A stretch of DNA of 57,435 nucleotides, taken from the NCBI GenBank assembly GCA_023853785.1, contig JAJIRX010001079.1, forward strand, positions 1 to 57,435, given 5' to 3'. A program made the position numbers and the translations under genes. Below are positions 21,807 to 33,039 of the stretch, piece after piece. The stretch comes from Psilocybe azurescens. Its lineage: Eukaryota; Basidiomycota; Agaricomycetes; Agaricales; Agrocybaceae. Every line of letters begins with the position of its first letter. Within the stretch, counting starts at the first letter, position 1. The notes beneath the pieces were generated by a model. It ran no database searches. It had not been told where the DNA came from and worked only from the letters and a program-made list of their open reading frames with translations.

Positions 21807-23742
21807 TTGATGGTGCGTGAAGGAATTCGCTCGTACCTGACAATATTTCTCGACATGCCAAAGCTGATCGAACCTGTGATTCCAGAACACGCAAGCGCGC
21901 TCATGGGCACCGTGATTCTTTCCACAATTTGGGCAGCGAGGGGTGTGAGGGCAGGGCTCTCCACCAGGCATAGGTGCCTGAGGGGGTCCACCTTCAGATT
22001 GCCTTTGCAGCAGCCTGCAACGGCACAATGCTCCTCCAGCTTGTGAGGACCAGAGCATCGTGGACATTTGGCGGCAGCTGCATGGCAGCGACCAACTGCA
22101 TGGCCCCACTTCCAACACCGAGTGCAGAGGGGGATGCCGGAGCTCTTTGAGCTAGAACGTATCCAGAGGAGGCGACCCATGAACATGAACTGTTTGTCGA
22201 CGAGCTGGCGAGCACGGGCACCGGAGGCGGTGTCCCAGATGCCAAAGAAAGCAGTGGCGGTGGTGCTTGCCTTGGAAGTGCAAACTACAGCGGGGATCCC
22301 CGCATAGAATGTGCGATGAAGACCAAATGGGAGAGGCTTTGAGTGCTGCAGCAATCTCTTCCTGTTCAGTGAGGTGATCCAGGTCATAATGAGTACCTTG
22401 GAACCGAGGAATGTCAACAATTTGTAAGAACGACTTGGACGTGGGCATGCCAACCCACGGCGTAAACTTGTAGTGGGTCTTGAAGTGAGTGGTGACCGCA
22501 CCACGGAGAATCTCCGTGTTGCGCTTCGCTGGGAACTTTGTTGGTGGGTACGGAGTACCCATCGTATGCAACTTCAACACCAAGGACCTTAACATGAAGG
22601 CCCTGGCGGAGGAGGACGTCTGCAGACAGGTCCTTGAACAGGGTGGTGAGATTAGTGTCTTTTGCATGATCTCCCATGTCGATGAGCATCTGGCGCCTTG
22701 ATGGGCCGTGTGAAGTGTAGTCCAGGATCCTCCTACCCTTCGCGGGAGGGGGGCAGGACAGAGGAGCAGCCGGCGTAGCTGGCTGCTGGATATGCGCCTT
22801 CTTGCAAGCGGCCTCAGCATAGGAACACGGGGCAGGACACACGGGGCGGGAGGAGGAGGGAGGCACTGGAGGGGGCCTCCGATTGGGCACGACTGGTTTC
22901 TTGGCCGGGAGGGGCGGGGTTGGGGAGGAGCAGGGGGAGGAGGAGGAGGCTTATCAGCCCGCCCTTTCCCTTTGTCCTGCTGTGCTCGAACAGGAGGCCT
23001 GGCTTACAGCGCTCCTACGAGAGGAGCGAACAGGTTCAGCCGGGGTCATAATGATGTCGTCATCGCCAGCACCACCGTGGTCAGACCAAGCGGGGGGGGG
23101 AGGAGATGCGGAGAGGGTCTGGGGAAGTAGGACCCGATGGCCAGTGGCCTTTGAATGGTGTCATCTTCTGCAGTGAAGATCTCCGCAATTGCATGGATTG
23201 GGAGGATGTTCTTGGGAGTGGGCGTGGTGCCCAGGTCCCCATTGAAGGCATCACAGGTGAAATCAACCACCGCTTGAGCCAGAGATGCCCCCATAGGGGA
23301 TGAATAAAGGTCGATGTGAGTAGAATTGACATACCCAATGATTGTCCTGAGTGCTCCCATAATCCTTTGACTATCTTCTACCACATCGGAATCTCCATAA
23401 CTGAGTGATAGGTATGAGGGGGAGTCCTCCATATCTTTGTCCTCAGACCTCGCCCGGCGAAGGAGCGTCAGAGGGCTGGGCGGTGTTGTCCCTGGCAGTA
23501 ACTGTGGGAGTGCAATAATGAGACGACTGCTTGAAGACGTGGCAGAGCAACTGGGTTTGGCGGTGCATGCCCCACGCGAACCGGGGACTGGGCCTTGACT
23601 ATAGGTATCTCGAACAGCGGGAGGCGCCCGCTGTAGGGACCGGGGATGCAGTTGACAAAGGTTGAGCTGCAGGGGATCTGGCTGAGGAGGTCACCGACCG
23701 AAACAGGGACGGTGGCCTTGTGGGTTGCTGTTTAGGCGGCAT
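21807..23742 (-). pseudogene. LINE T6 ORF1 (gag-like), cut at its end by T7
   Basis: Minus strand from ATG 23742 (MPPKQQP) to the T7 insertion, a few codons before the ORF1 stop, which now lies near 13890. It has the same layout as T7 ORF1: Pro-rich start, MEDSPSYLSLSYGDSDVVED, and the core LFKDLSADVLLRQGLHVKVL. Knuckles are CTRCWKWGHAVGRC, CPRCSGPHKLEEHC and CPNCGKNHGAHERAC. Frame breaks lie near 23440, 23090, 22540 and 22200. The third knuckle is in the -1 frame relative to the second. Both frames stay open for a long overlap. Confidence 0.87.
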
Positions 23743-23885
23743 AACTTTGGACACCCAAAGCTAATGCTGCCAATGGTGGTAATGCTGGGGGTGGTTACCC
23801 AAATAAAGCTTTGTGTAGAATGTTTGCGACGATGAGCAGAAATTTCTCACGGTGGATACGTGGCAGTACCGGAACAAGAAAGGAT

Positions 23886-24620
23886 GATTGGTTGTCAATG
23901 TGAAGAGTCGAAGGCTTATCAATGTGGTAGCCAAATTCGCGCAGAATGTTGTGCATCCATGCTATCTCCTTGCCTGCTTCAACAGCTGCAATGAACTCTG
24001 CTTCAGTGGTAGAAAGCGCAACAATTCCTTGCAGTTAGCTGCTCTAGCCAATGGCACCACCAGCCATAATCGTCACATAACCACCTGTAGAGCATCCGGT
24101 GTCTTTGCAGTCGCCATGAGACGCATCGCAGTAGGTGCTGAACATATCTAGACCCAGCTCGCCAGAGTAGTGCAACTTGTGATCAAGCGTACCCTTCAAA
24201 TAGTGCAATAGATGTTTGACTGCTGCCCAGTGCTTCGGATCAGGATTGCTGTTAAAGTGTGCCAGATAGGCAACAACATGTGCAATGTCACTGCGGGTCA
24301 TGGAGGCGAGATATTGAAGCGAACCAATAAAGCTGAGATAGGGAACATTTTGCATGAATTGCAAATCTTCTTGTGACGAAGCGCCCATTTCCTTGGTCAG
24401 AACAGTGCCAGGAATCATAGGAGTCAACACAGGACTGCAATCGGTCATGTTGTAGCGTTCTAGAATGTCTAGAATGAACTGGCATTGATGTAGAGCGATT
24501 GTGCACAATTTGCGATCTCTGGTGATGCCTACACCAAGCAGGAACTCCGTCGGACCAAGATCTCTGCATTTGAAGTGTTCAGCAAGCTGCTTGACCGCTC
24601 TATCAATCACAGCTCCGTCC
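23886..24620 (-). pseudogene. Copia-1 pol: RT C-terminal part and RNase H
   Basis: Minus strand: IDRAVKQLAEHFKCRDLGPT, EFLLGVGITRD, YNMTDCSPVLTPMIPG, SFIGSLQYLASMTRSDIAHV, and HWAAVKHLLHYLKGTLDHKL. The RNase H start is STYCDASHGDCKDTGCSTGG, where the Asp of CDASHGD is catalytic. These are standard Copia RT-thumb and RNase H blocks. One frame break lies near 24044, after which HIDNQSS-type sequence would follow; it continues at 9506 once T6 is removed. The upstream YVDD-containing part is absent, because the LINE T8 poly(T) starts at 24621. Confidence 0.9.
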
Positions 24621-25070
24621 TTTTTTTTTTTTTAAAAAAAAAATCATCAATTGTATACCGGTGCGCCAAAAGCAGTCCGGTCGCTAAGTACAAATGCCCG
24701 ACCAGGTAACTACTAAGAAACTGTTCGCCGAAACTACTAAAAGTCTGTTGGAAATGCTGAAGCCTACAATAAATGACCGTGCTGAACACATAACGGGGTA
24801 GCTACTGTGGGGATATAACGCCAACCTCGATGCAGAACAAGAAACAAAAAGAAACTTATCTACAAAGAACAACCTCATGGGATATAGACTAGGAGTGACC
24901 CTAGCCTTAGGAAGCCTGGGGTGGAGCGGAAGCAACACCAGCAGGAGATAACTAACAAGGGTGGGGGTGCCCAAGTCCAGCAGCCGAGACCAGCGGTACC
25001 AGCTCTCCCTGGTTTCCACATACTTGACACTATTCGTAACGTGGTCCAGGTCCTGGGTGAAGGTAGTGAG

Positions 25071-25445
25071 TGATAAAGCAGGCGAGCTTGGGAACACGTG
25101 AGACACTCGGCTACCAAGTTATAGAACTATGGGAGCAGGGACAAAGCGAGCTATAAGCGTCTGAAGTCCTAAGTGAGTAACTGGTTATATTAGACATAAG
25201 ACCTAACTACTTGCCTGAAGTCCTAAATGAGTAACTGGGGACTTCTGGCACTGAACTACAAGTCTTTATATACTATGTGGTACAGATCTAAACCCAAAAG
25301 GAAGTTGATAGACATCATATAGATGATAAGAATCAAGATAAAGATCTGGAGCATCAAATAGATAAAGATCAACAATGCTGATGTAATCATGATAAAGATC
25401 AGATCATGTGATCTATAGATAGAAGTATGAAATGCAGTTTTAACA
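25071..25445. mobile_element. Solo LTR (375 bp) of a second Copia-like family
   Basis: Begins TGATAAAG and ends TTTTAACA, with a perfect 5 bp TSD GTGAG at 25066-25070 and 25446-25450. The LINE 3' UTR rejoins exactly at that site. Like the Copia-1 LTR it holds two spaced copies of a CTGAAGTCCTAA.TGAGTAACT motif (about 25158 and 25215). A 43 bp piece of the same LTR lies at 8360-8402. A solo LTR forms when the two LTRs of an element recombine and the internal part is lost. Confidence 0.92.
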
Positions 25446-25646
25446 GTGAGTCGAACACCGAAGCGAGTGGCAAACAAGCCCGCCCGAAATGGCCTACCCC
25501 AGCATAGCCAAACAACCACGAGCCAAGCGGATAATTGGTCTATGCCAATCACAACCGCTGAACGAAGATTCCCCCACAATGCCCAATGTCAGTTGTCAGC
25601 CGGCGCCTGCAAGGGGAGCCGAAGCGGAAGGTGAACGCTTTTGGGT

Positions 25647-26932
25647 TCATCTCCAAAAATGAGTGAAGGTAGCACAACGTGGTTGGCTGCCTAAGCTCGC
25701 AAGTCCTGGGGGACGATAAGTCCTTTACAGGTGAGGATGTGCGTGCGGGTTTCCCAAGGACACCCACACGGGCACGATGTATGACCATCGTTGAGGTTAA
25801 ATCAGGAATAATAAGACCCGATGGGCGCATGATTCAGAATACACCTACACATGCGTGCGTAGAGCTGCGGAGAGCTCATGTTTGCAAAATGAACCCAGGG
25901 GTTATCCTTGCCCCCGGGCTGTGCAACGGCCCCGTCAACCATCTTAAGTTGGAGAAAGTTCCGACTTCTATATTTGGGGTCCTGGAATAAGGCATTCCAG
26001 GAGGCCCCCTTGAGATAGGGCAGCCTGCATACGAAGGCTGTCAAATGATGTAGCTGGGTGTGGGCCCAGTGCGACTTTGAGTTCGGTTGCGTACTCGTGT
26101 GCTTTGTAATGTAAGTCCCACTGCAATCGTGAGGGGACGTACACAAAGGTGATTGACTGGCCATCCTTGCGGGTGAACCAAGTCTGAAGAGCCTCACAGA
26201 CAGCCACAGAGTGGCCCTGACTGGAGTGGATAGAAGGATCCACAGCTCGACGGGCGGAAGCCATTGAGTCTGTGAAGATGAAAATGTCCGTGCAATCGTC
26301 ATGCAAAGTCGCATTGACGATTGCAGAACGAATGGCATAGAGCTCCGCATCTGGGGCGGTAACTTTGCCTGCGACATGTCTAGCGTGCCAGCGCTTGACT
26401 CCGCCGCTGAACAGGATGGAGGCCGCAATGGCTTGATACCGTCCTGAGAGGGGCAGACTCACGTCTGTCCCTGCATAATATGTCCCGATATTCTCCGAGA
26501 TCTTATCCCAGAGTTTGTCAAGTTTGTCGAGGGTGTTTGGTGCGCTGCTTCAATTCCTTGTTGGCATCGCCACGAGAAATCTTGCAGTCATCGAAATGGA
26601 CTTGGTCCGCAAAGCAGTCCATTAGTCGAACACCCGGTCTGGAGAGCGGGTTCATTGGGAGTAGGGTCTCTGTCAGAGCAAGAACATTAGTGTCGGACTC
26701 AAAAGAGTCCCACTAGTGTGGAAGATTTCCGGTTCAGACATAGTCTGAATCGAAGGGAGGGATGCGGCAGCGATAGTGCCGCAGTTAAAGCAAGAGAGGT
26801 AGGCTCTCACGGGATGTGTCAGGGTCAGGGTGGCAAACCGATAATCAGCTCACTCAGACAGACGGTGAAGAAGGAGATTGATGGGAGGGAGGCCCACCAG
26901 GGCCTCCACTCCACCAATCGGCGAGGTGCAGA
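25647..26932 (-). pseudogene. LINE T8 ORF2 fragment: RNase H and C-terminus
   Basis: The stop at 25647-25649 is in the usual place. The RNase H blocks DAELYAIRSAIVNATLHDD, FIFTDSMASARRAVDP and SITFVYVPSRLQWD are open from about 26460 to 26100. The block before RNase H and the end of the RT region follow up to 26932. Frame breaks lie near 26020 and 26395. Confidence 0.85.
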
Positions 26933-27184
26933 TGTTAGAATTGATATTTCAGACTCAGACTGATGGGATCACATGACAGACACCTATGTAGCTGTAGCAC
27001 ACTGCTTGAACTCCTTAGTTACTCACTTCGGACTTCAGGCAAGTAGATAGCATAGTTCAGTCTCAATACACTCAGTTACTCACTTTGGACTTCAGGCCCT
27101 CATTGCCACTCTGTCTGATACAGTGTGACCACAAAACTCAGACCACAGCTGTCTCGCACGTTTCTGAACTCGCCACCTTTAACA
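26933..27184 (+). repeat. Copia LTR, inverted relative to the 8984-9235 copy
   Basis: 252 bp, TGTTAGAATT...CCTTTAACA, the reverse complement of 8984-9235 with only about six differences. Several of these are C/T or G/A changes at CpG positions. Left flank GCAGA (LINE T8), right flank TGTTC (Copia-1 connector), so there is no TSD. Copia-1 is on the minus strand, so a plus-oriented LTR here cannot be its own 5' LTR in place. Confidence 0.88.
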
Positions 27185-27596
27185 TGTTCTGGGACAATTG
27201 GGATGATTTGTGCATTATCAGGCTGAGGCGGTGCAACTGGCGGCTGAGGAGGCCGAAAGGAAACGTCGTTGGGTGCGAGTTGAGGCTGTGGTATCACATT
27301 TGGGTCGTTTGGCACAATTTCGGGCTCAGGAGTGAAAGTTGTCATCCCCCCGGAATCTGGTACATCAGGGAAGGTCACAGGAGTGCCTACAGGCGTCAGG
27401 CTCACTGGAGACATCTGTTTGAGGCCTGGAAAGCTCCTTTTATCGAAGATAGCTCGTTCTGAGATAATGAACTTCTTTGTGACTGGATTGTAAAACTGCC
27501 AACCCTTGTACCCAGATGGATACCCAACAAAGATACACTTCTCTGTATGCGATTGCAGTGATTTGCGCTTGTCTCGCTGAATATAGACATATGCAG
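27185..27596 (-). pseudogene. Copia-1 pol: end of integrase and connector
   Basis: Minus strand from 27596: VYIQRDKRKSLQSHTEKCIF, VGYPSGYKGWQFYNPVTKKF, IISERAIFDE. This is the GKxKK-like end region (GY..GWRF..P...) of Copia integrases. A Pro-rich linker before the RT follows (about 27414-27185). The right limit is the TSD TAGACATATGCAG (27584-27596) of LINE T9. On the other side the frame runs straight into the inverted LTR at 27184. Confidence 0.88.
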
Positions 27597-28246
27597 TTTT
27601 TTTTTTTTTTTTGTTTTTTTTTAAAAAAAATCATCAATTGTATACCGGTGCGCTGAAAGCAATCCGGTCACTAAGTACAAATGCCTGACTAGGTAACTAC
27701 TAAGAAACTGTTCGCCAAAACTACTAAGAGTCCGTTGGAAACACTGAAGCCTATGATAGATGACCGTGCTGAACACATAACAGGGTAGCTACTGTGGGGA
27801 TATAATGCCAACCTCGATGCAGAGTAGGAAACAGAGGAATGAACCTATCTACAAAGAACAACCTCGCGGGATATAGGCTAGGAGTGACCCTAGCCTTAGG
27901 AAGCCTGGGGTGGAGCGGAAGCAACACCAGCAGGAGATAACTAACAAGGGCGCCCAAGTCCAGCAGCCGACTAGCGGTACCAGCTCTCCCTAGTTCCCGC
28001 ATACCGACGCCATTCGTAATGCAGCCTAGGTCCTGAGTGGGGTAGGTGAGTCGAACACTGATGCCAGTGGCAAGCCAAGCCCGCCAAAACGGCCCTTCCC
28101 AGGGATTCTCAAACAACCACGAGCCAGGCAGATAATTGGCCCATGCCAATCAACCCGCTGAATGAAGATTCCCCTGACAATGCCCAATGTCAGTTGTCAA
28201 CTGACGCCCGCAAGGGGAGCCAAGCGGAAGGCGAACACTTTGGGGT

Positions 28247-31200
28247 TCATCTCCAAAAATGAGTGAAGGTAGCACAACGTAGTTGGCTGCCTAAGCTTCG
28301 CAAGTCCTGGGAGGACAATAAGTCCTTTTGCAGGTGAGGATGTGCGTGCGGGTTTCCCAAGGACACCCACACAGGCACAATGTATGACCATCGTTAAGAT
28401 TGAACCGGGAATAATAAGACCCGATGAGCGCATGATTCAGAATACACCTACACATGTGTGCGTGAGAGCTGTGGGGAGCTCATGTTCGCGAAGTGAACCC
28501 AGGGGTTGTCTTTGCCCCCAGGTTGTGCAACAGCCCCGTCGACCGTTTTGAGTTGGAGAAAATTCCATCCCTCGATATTCGGGTTCTTGGAACAGAACAT
28601 TCCAAGAAGCTCCGCTGAGAGGGCAGCCTGCCTACAAAGGCTGTCAAATGATGTAGCTGGGTGTGGGCCCAGTGCGACTTTGAGTTCAGTTGCGTACTCG
28701 TGTGCTTTGTAGTGCAAGTCCCACTGCAATTGCGAGGGAGATGTACACAAAGGTGATTGACTGGCCATCCTTGCGGGTGAACCAAGTCTGAAGAGCCACA
28801 CAGACAGCCACAGAGTGGCCCTGTCTGGAGTGGATAGAGGGATCGACAGCTCGACAGGCAGATGCCATCGAGTCTGTGAAACAACCCCTGGGTTCACTTC
28901 GTGAACATGAGCTCTCCACAGCTCTACGCACGCATGTGTAGGTGTATTCTGAATCATGCGCCCATCGGGTCTTACTATTCCCGATTTAATCTTAACAATG
29001 GTCATACATTGTGCCCGTGTGGGTGTCCTTGGGAAACCCGCACGCATATCCTCACCTGTAAAAGGACTTATCGTTCTCCCAGGACTTGCGAGCTTAGGCA
29101 GCCGACTACGTTGTGCTACCTTCACTCATTTTTAGAGATGAACCCGAAAGCGTTCGCCTTCTGCTCGACTCCCCTTGCGGGCGCCGGTTGACAACTGACG
29201 TTGGGCATTGTGGGGAATCTTTGTTTGGCGGTCTTGATTGGCATGGGCCAATTATCCGCTTGGCTCGTGGTTGTTTGAGAATCCCTGGGGAAGGGCCATT
29301 TCGGCGGGGCTTGGCTCACCACTGGCATTGGTGTTCGACTCACCTACCCCACTCAGGACCTAGGCCGCTACGAATGGCGTCGGTATGCGGGAACCAGGGA
29401 GAGCTGGTACCGCTCATCTCGGCTGCTGGACTTGGGCGCCCCCCTTGTTAGTTATCTCCTGCTGGTGCTGCATCCGCTCCACCCCAGGCTTCCTAAGGCT
29501 AGGGTCACTCCTAGCCTATATCCCGTGAGGTTGTTCTTTGTAGTTAGGTTCAGCTTTTTGTTTCCTACTCTGCATCGAGGTTGGCGTTATATCCCCACAG
29601 TAGCTACCCCGTTATGTGTTCAGCACGGTCATTTATTGTAGGCTTCAGTGTTTCCAACGGACTCTTAGTAGTTTCGGCAAACAGTTTCTTAGTAGTTACC
29701 TGGTCGGGCATTTGTACTTAGCGACCGGACTGCTTTCGCGCACCGGTATACAAATTGATGATTTAAAAAAAAAAAAAAAAAATTGAGTCTGTGAAAATGA
29801 AGATGTCCATGCAGTCATCACGCTGAGGTCGCATTGACAATTGCAGAACGGATTGCATATAGCTCCGCATCAGGGGCGATGACTTCGCCTCGCGACATGT
29901 CTAGCGCACCAGCGCTTGACTCCGCCGCTGAACAGGATGGAGGCCGCAATGGCTTGATACCGTCTGGAGAGGGGCAGACTGGCATCTGTCCCTGCGTAGT
30001 AGGTCCCAATGTTCTTCGAGATCTTATCCCGGAGCTTATCGAGGTGTTTGGTGCGTTGCTTTAATTCCTTGTCAGCATCACCGCGAGAAACCTTGCAGTC
30101 ATCGAAATGGACTTGGTCCGCAAAGCCGTCCATAAATCGAACACCTGGTCTGGAGAGCGGGTTCATCGGGAGTAGGGTCTTCGTCAGAGCAAGAACATTA
30201 GTGTCAGACTCAAAAGAGTCCCACTAGTGCGGAAGATCTCCCGTTCAGACATGGTCTGGATCGAAGAGTAGGGTGCAGCGCTATAGTGCCGCAATTAAAG
30301 CGAGAGAGGAAAGCTCTCACAGGATGGGTCGGGGTCAAAGTGGCAAACCGATAATCGGCTCGCTCGGACAGATGGCAAAGAAGAAGATTGATGGGGGGAG
30401 GCCCGCAAGGCCCTCCACTCCACCAGTTGGAGAGGTGCAGAATGCACCAGTAATCCATAATGCAGCAGAACACTGCATTGTAGAGAGATGATGAAGGGTA
30501 CCTTTGCAGCGAGCAGCTGCAAAGTACGAGAGACAAAAGCCATACGTAACTATGGGAAGTACGTAGGCGTGATAGAGGATGCACTTCTGGACAGGGCGCA
30601 GACCTCGAGTGGAACTACCAAGCATCTTCATCGCCTTAATGGTAGATAAAGCCTTGGTGGAGTAGTATCGGACATGCTCAGTAAAGGTGAGCTTGCAATC
30701 AAAGTAGAAACCCAAGTACTGCCAATACAGCTTGGGTTTGAGAGGGGTCGCGCCGGTATACGGAGCATATCCTTGATCGACAGGGGGATTGTCTTTGGAG
30801 TGCGAGCGGTCGAAGTGGAATACTTCCGACTTATCGTGCTCCAGTGCAAGTCCAAATTTCTTGAACAGTTCGAATATGACACCATAAGCCCGTTTAAGGG
30901 CTTCACAGTTATCGAGAAAGGACTTTGATTGCACCACGAGAGTGCCATCATCGACATATGAAAGCAGGAAACACCCACGAGTGAGTGGATCCAGCTCGAA
31001 CAGCCTCATAATGAGGGTAAGGTAAAGAGCAGAGAGGACCGGGGACAGGGCAGAGCCCTGTCCCACTCCTACATCTGCCTGGTGAAGGTCAGAGATGAAG
31101 TCACCCCACGCATACTGCGTAGAGCCGGCCAACCAAGTAATGGGAGAAAAATTTAACGACATTGTTGCTCAACCCTAGCTTCCGGAGAATAGCCATGAGA

Positions 31201-31999
31201 ACCTCATGGTTAAGTGACGGGAAGAACTGAAGCAACATCAAAGGCAATGACGCTAGTCTTGTGTCTCTTGGCCCACCCAGCATGCACTATGTGCATCAGA
31301 ATGAGGCCAGCATCTTCGGTGGATCGTTGACAGATCCCTCTGATCTGATTTGGGTGGAAGATGTCTGAAGCGACGCCCGTCGAACTGTATGCGATTGGAA
31401 AGCATTTTCTCAATCAGTTTACCAACGGTGTTCAGGAGAACAATTGGCCTGAATGCCTTTGGAGCAGAGTAGGAGGGCTTGTTCGGTTTCGAGATGATAA
31501 CCGACATGGACTCCTTGAAGTGCTTAGGCCAGTGCCCAACCCGGAGGCAGGCATTGGCGAAGCGCGAGCAAGACGGTGAAGACGTGGGTGGGACCACGCA
31601 TCAACATCTTAAGATGAGACCACTTGATGTGGTCTGGCCCTGGGGCCGACACATTGGAGCAAGAAGCCAAAGCTTCTCGCATCTCAAGTGCAGAGAATGG
31701 GACCCATCCCCGAACAGGCATGTTGGGGATGGAGTCGAGAATGTCGATGTCAAACGCGCGGTCCGACGCCCGAGTTGTAAGTGTTGTGGAGAGCATCCCA
31801 CAGCTGAGGGAAGGGCGTGGCAAGGCTGCCCCTGATATTGAATAGCCTCGCACGGGGGTAACTTGCGCTGTTGGACCCAAGACATGAGGTCCCAAGTGCG
31901 CTTGTTGGTACTGGATATTTCTGTGATTCTGGAATCAAAGAAAACCCGTTTGGCGTTTTTAACCGCCTTTCGGTAAAGCTTCCAGTCCTCCGGGAGACC
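28247..31999 (-). pseudogene. LINE T9 ORF2 fragment: RT, RNase H, C-terminus
   Basis: From the right: the pre-RT block, RT fingers (about 31600-31270) and palm. One long open stretch (31162-30335) holds VGVGQGSALSPVLSALYL, SYVDDGTLVVQSKSF (YVDD at about 30950-30961), KFGLALEHDKSEVFHFDRSH, and YLGFYFDCKLTFTEH running on into the post-RT block. The other copies are shifted at YLGFY, so T9 shows the ancestral frame. RNase H is split by T10. The stop is at 28247-28249. Frame breaks lie near 31400, 31210 and 30290. Confidence 0.87.
28882..29781 (+). mobile_element. LINE copy T10, plus strand, short 5'-truncated
   Basis: About 900 bp: the last ~270 bp of ORF2 (AMSSPQLYARMCRCILNHAP and the Cys/His motif), a 3' UTR of the CACTGGCATTGG variant type, and poly(A). 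TSD ATCGAGTCTGTGAAA (28867-28881) / ATTGAGTCTGTGAAA (29782-29796); the single difference is C to T at a CpG. It entered the RNase H region of T9. Confidence 0.9.
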
Positions 32000-33039
32000 T
32001 AGACATATGCAGTGCACCCAAACACCCGAGAATGGCTAATATCAGATTTCTTCATGTACCAAGCAGTATAGGGGCGTTGTAGCAGGCAGAGGCGCAGTAG
32101 GGAGCCAATTTGACACATGGACATAAGTAGAGACAGCCAGGACCCAAAACAACGCAGGGAGATTGGATTCATCCAACATAGCAGTAGCATGGTCAGAAAT
32201 GGTGTGATTTGCCCGCTCTGCAACTCCATTCTGCTGGGGTCTGTTCCTGGTGCTGGGATGTCGTACAATGCCGCACTGATCAGTGAATTTGATGAATGCA
32301 GCTGACATATATTCCCCAGCCTTGTCATCTTGAATAGCCTTCATTTTAGCATTCAGCTGGTTCTCTGCATAAGCTTTGAACGTCTTAAAAGCCTCAAAAG
32401 CGTTGCTCTTTCGCTTTAAGAACAGTACAGCATGCAGCTTGGTACAGTCATCAAGGAAAGTGATCCAATAGCGGTATCCCTCCAGACTGGCAACAGGGAG
32501 AGGTCCATGAAGGTCAGAATGGATGAGCTCAAGTGGTTCAAGTGATTCTCTTGTGGAACTGGGAAATGGTGCAGATGTCATTTTGCCTGCCAGACATGCC
32601 TCGCAAATCGGATCGGGCTGATCTTTGGAGGTAACGACGAGTCCAAATACGAGATCGCCGTGTATCAATTGCTTGATTGTAGCATGACTGTGGTGCACGC
32701 AGCGACAATGCCAAAGATTGATGTCCATTGGGAGAGTTGAAGCTGCGCTTGCACATTCGGAAATTGGCTCAGTGGATGCATCTAGAATGCCACAATTTTG
32801 CGAGGTGACTGTAGCGGTGAAGAGCGTCATTCCATCGCGTTTAAAGAAAATGGTGGTCTCATTCACTTCCATGCGGATGCCTTTGTGTTTGGTAAGGTAT
32901 AAACAAGCCAATAGATTGTTGCGCAGCAGGGGGACATGCAAAACTTCGTGTAAGCTCTACAGAATGCGATTCCTGACCCTCTATCACCGGATTGATCATC
33001 ACACTCCCAAAACCAGCTGAATAGACAATGGTGTTGTCT
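32000..33039 (-). pseudogene. Copia-1 integrase
   Basis: Minus strand, mostly one open frame (32941-32042). Pre-integrase HHCC zinc site: LWHCRCVHHSHATIKQL ... CEACLAGK. Catalytic core: ELIHSDLHGPLP (first Asp), IQDDKAGEYMS (second Asp; the usual NGGEY is altered to KAGEY), and RPQQNGVAERANHT (Glu). It integrates the cDNA into host DNA. Near 32065 the frame breaks at ACAACGCCCCTATAC, a break also found in the plus-strand Copia fragment (near 975). The piece is limited by the T9 and T11 TSDs. Confidence 0.92.

Larger units (their letters stand above)
9507..23885 (-). mobile_element. LINE copy T6, full length, split by T7
   Basis: Minus strand, poly(T) 9507-9524 to the 5' end CATCCTTTCTTG in reverse at about 23885. 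It is flanked by the 15 bp TSD GATTGGTTGTCAATG (9492-9506 and 23886-23900). With T7 removed (13911-21791 plus one TSD copy) it is about 6.5 kb: 3' UTR 9525-10154, ORF2 10155-13888, ORF1 from 23742 downward, and a 5' UTR of about 140 bp. It belongs with T7 to a subfamily distinct from T13/T14. Confidence 0.92.
24621..26932 (-). mobile_element. LINE copy T8, minus strand, truncated
   Basis: Poly(T) at 24621 abuts the Copia RT. The 3' UTR is split by a solo LTR (25071-25445) and continues to 25646. ORF2 in reverse follows up to 26932, where an inverted Copia LTR begins. The 5' part of the LINE and the neighbouring Copia RT N-terminus are missing, so a deletion or exchange removed both. Confidence 0.87.
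27597..31999 (-). mobile_element. LINE copy T9, 5'-truncated, split by T10
   Basis: Minus strand, poly(T) 27597-27623 (with one G). The 13 bp TSD TAGACATATGCAG lies at 27584-27596 and 32000-32012. The 5' truncation is in the linker before the RT, at the block reading GLPEDWKLYRKAVKNAKRVF. It is split by T10 (28882-29781). It is the only copy here whose RT and post-RT blocks stay in one frame. Confidence 0.9.

Noticed and set aside
27597..31999. The locus as one intact autonomous LINE
   Set aside because: T9 is 5'-truncated, has several frame breaks and is split by T10; no copy in the window is intact.
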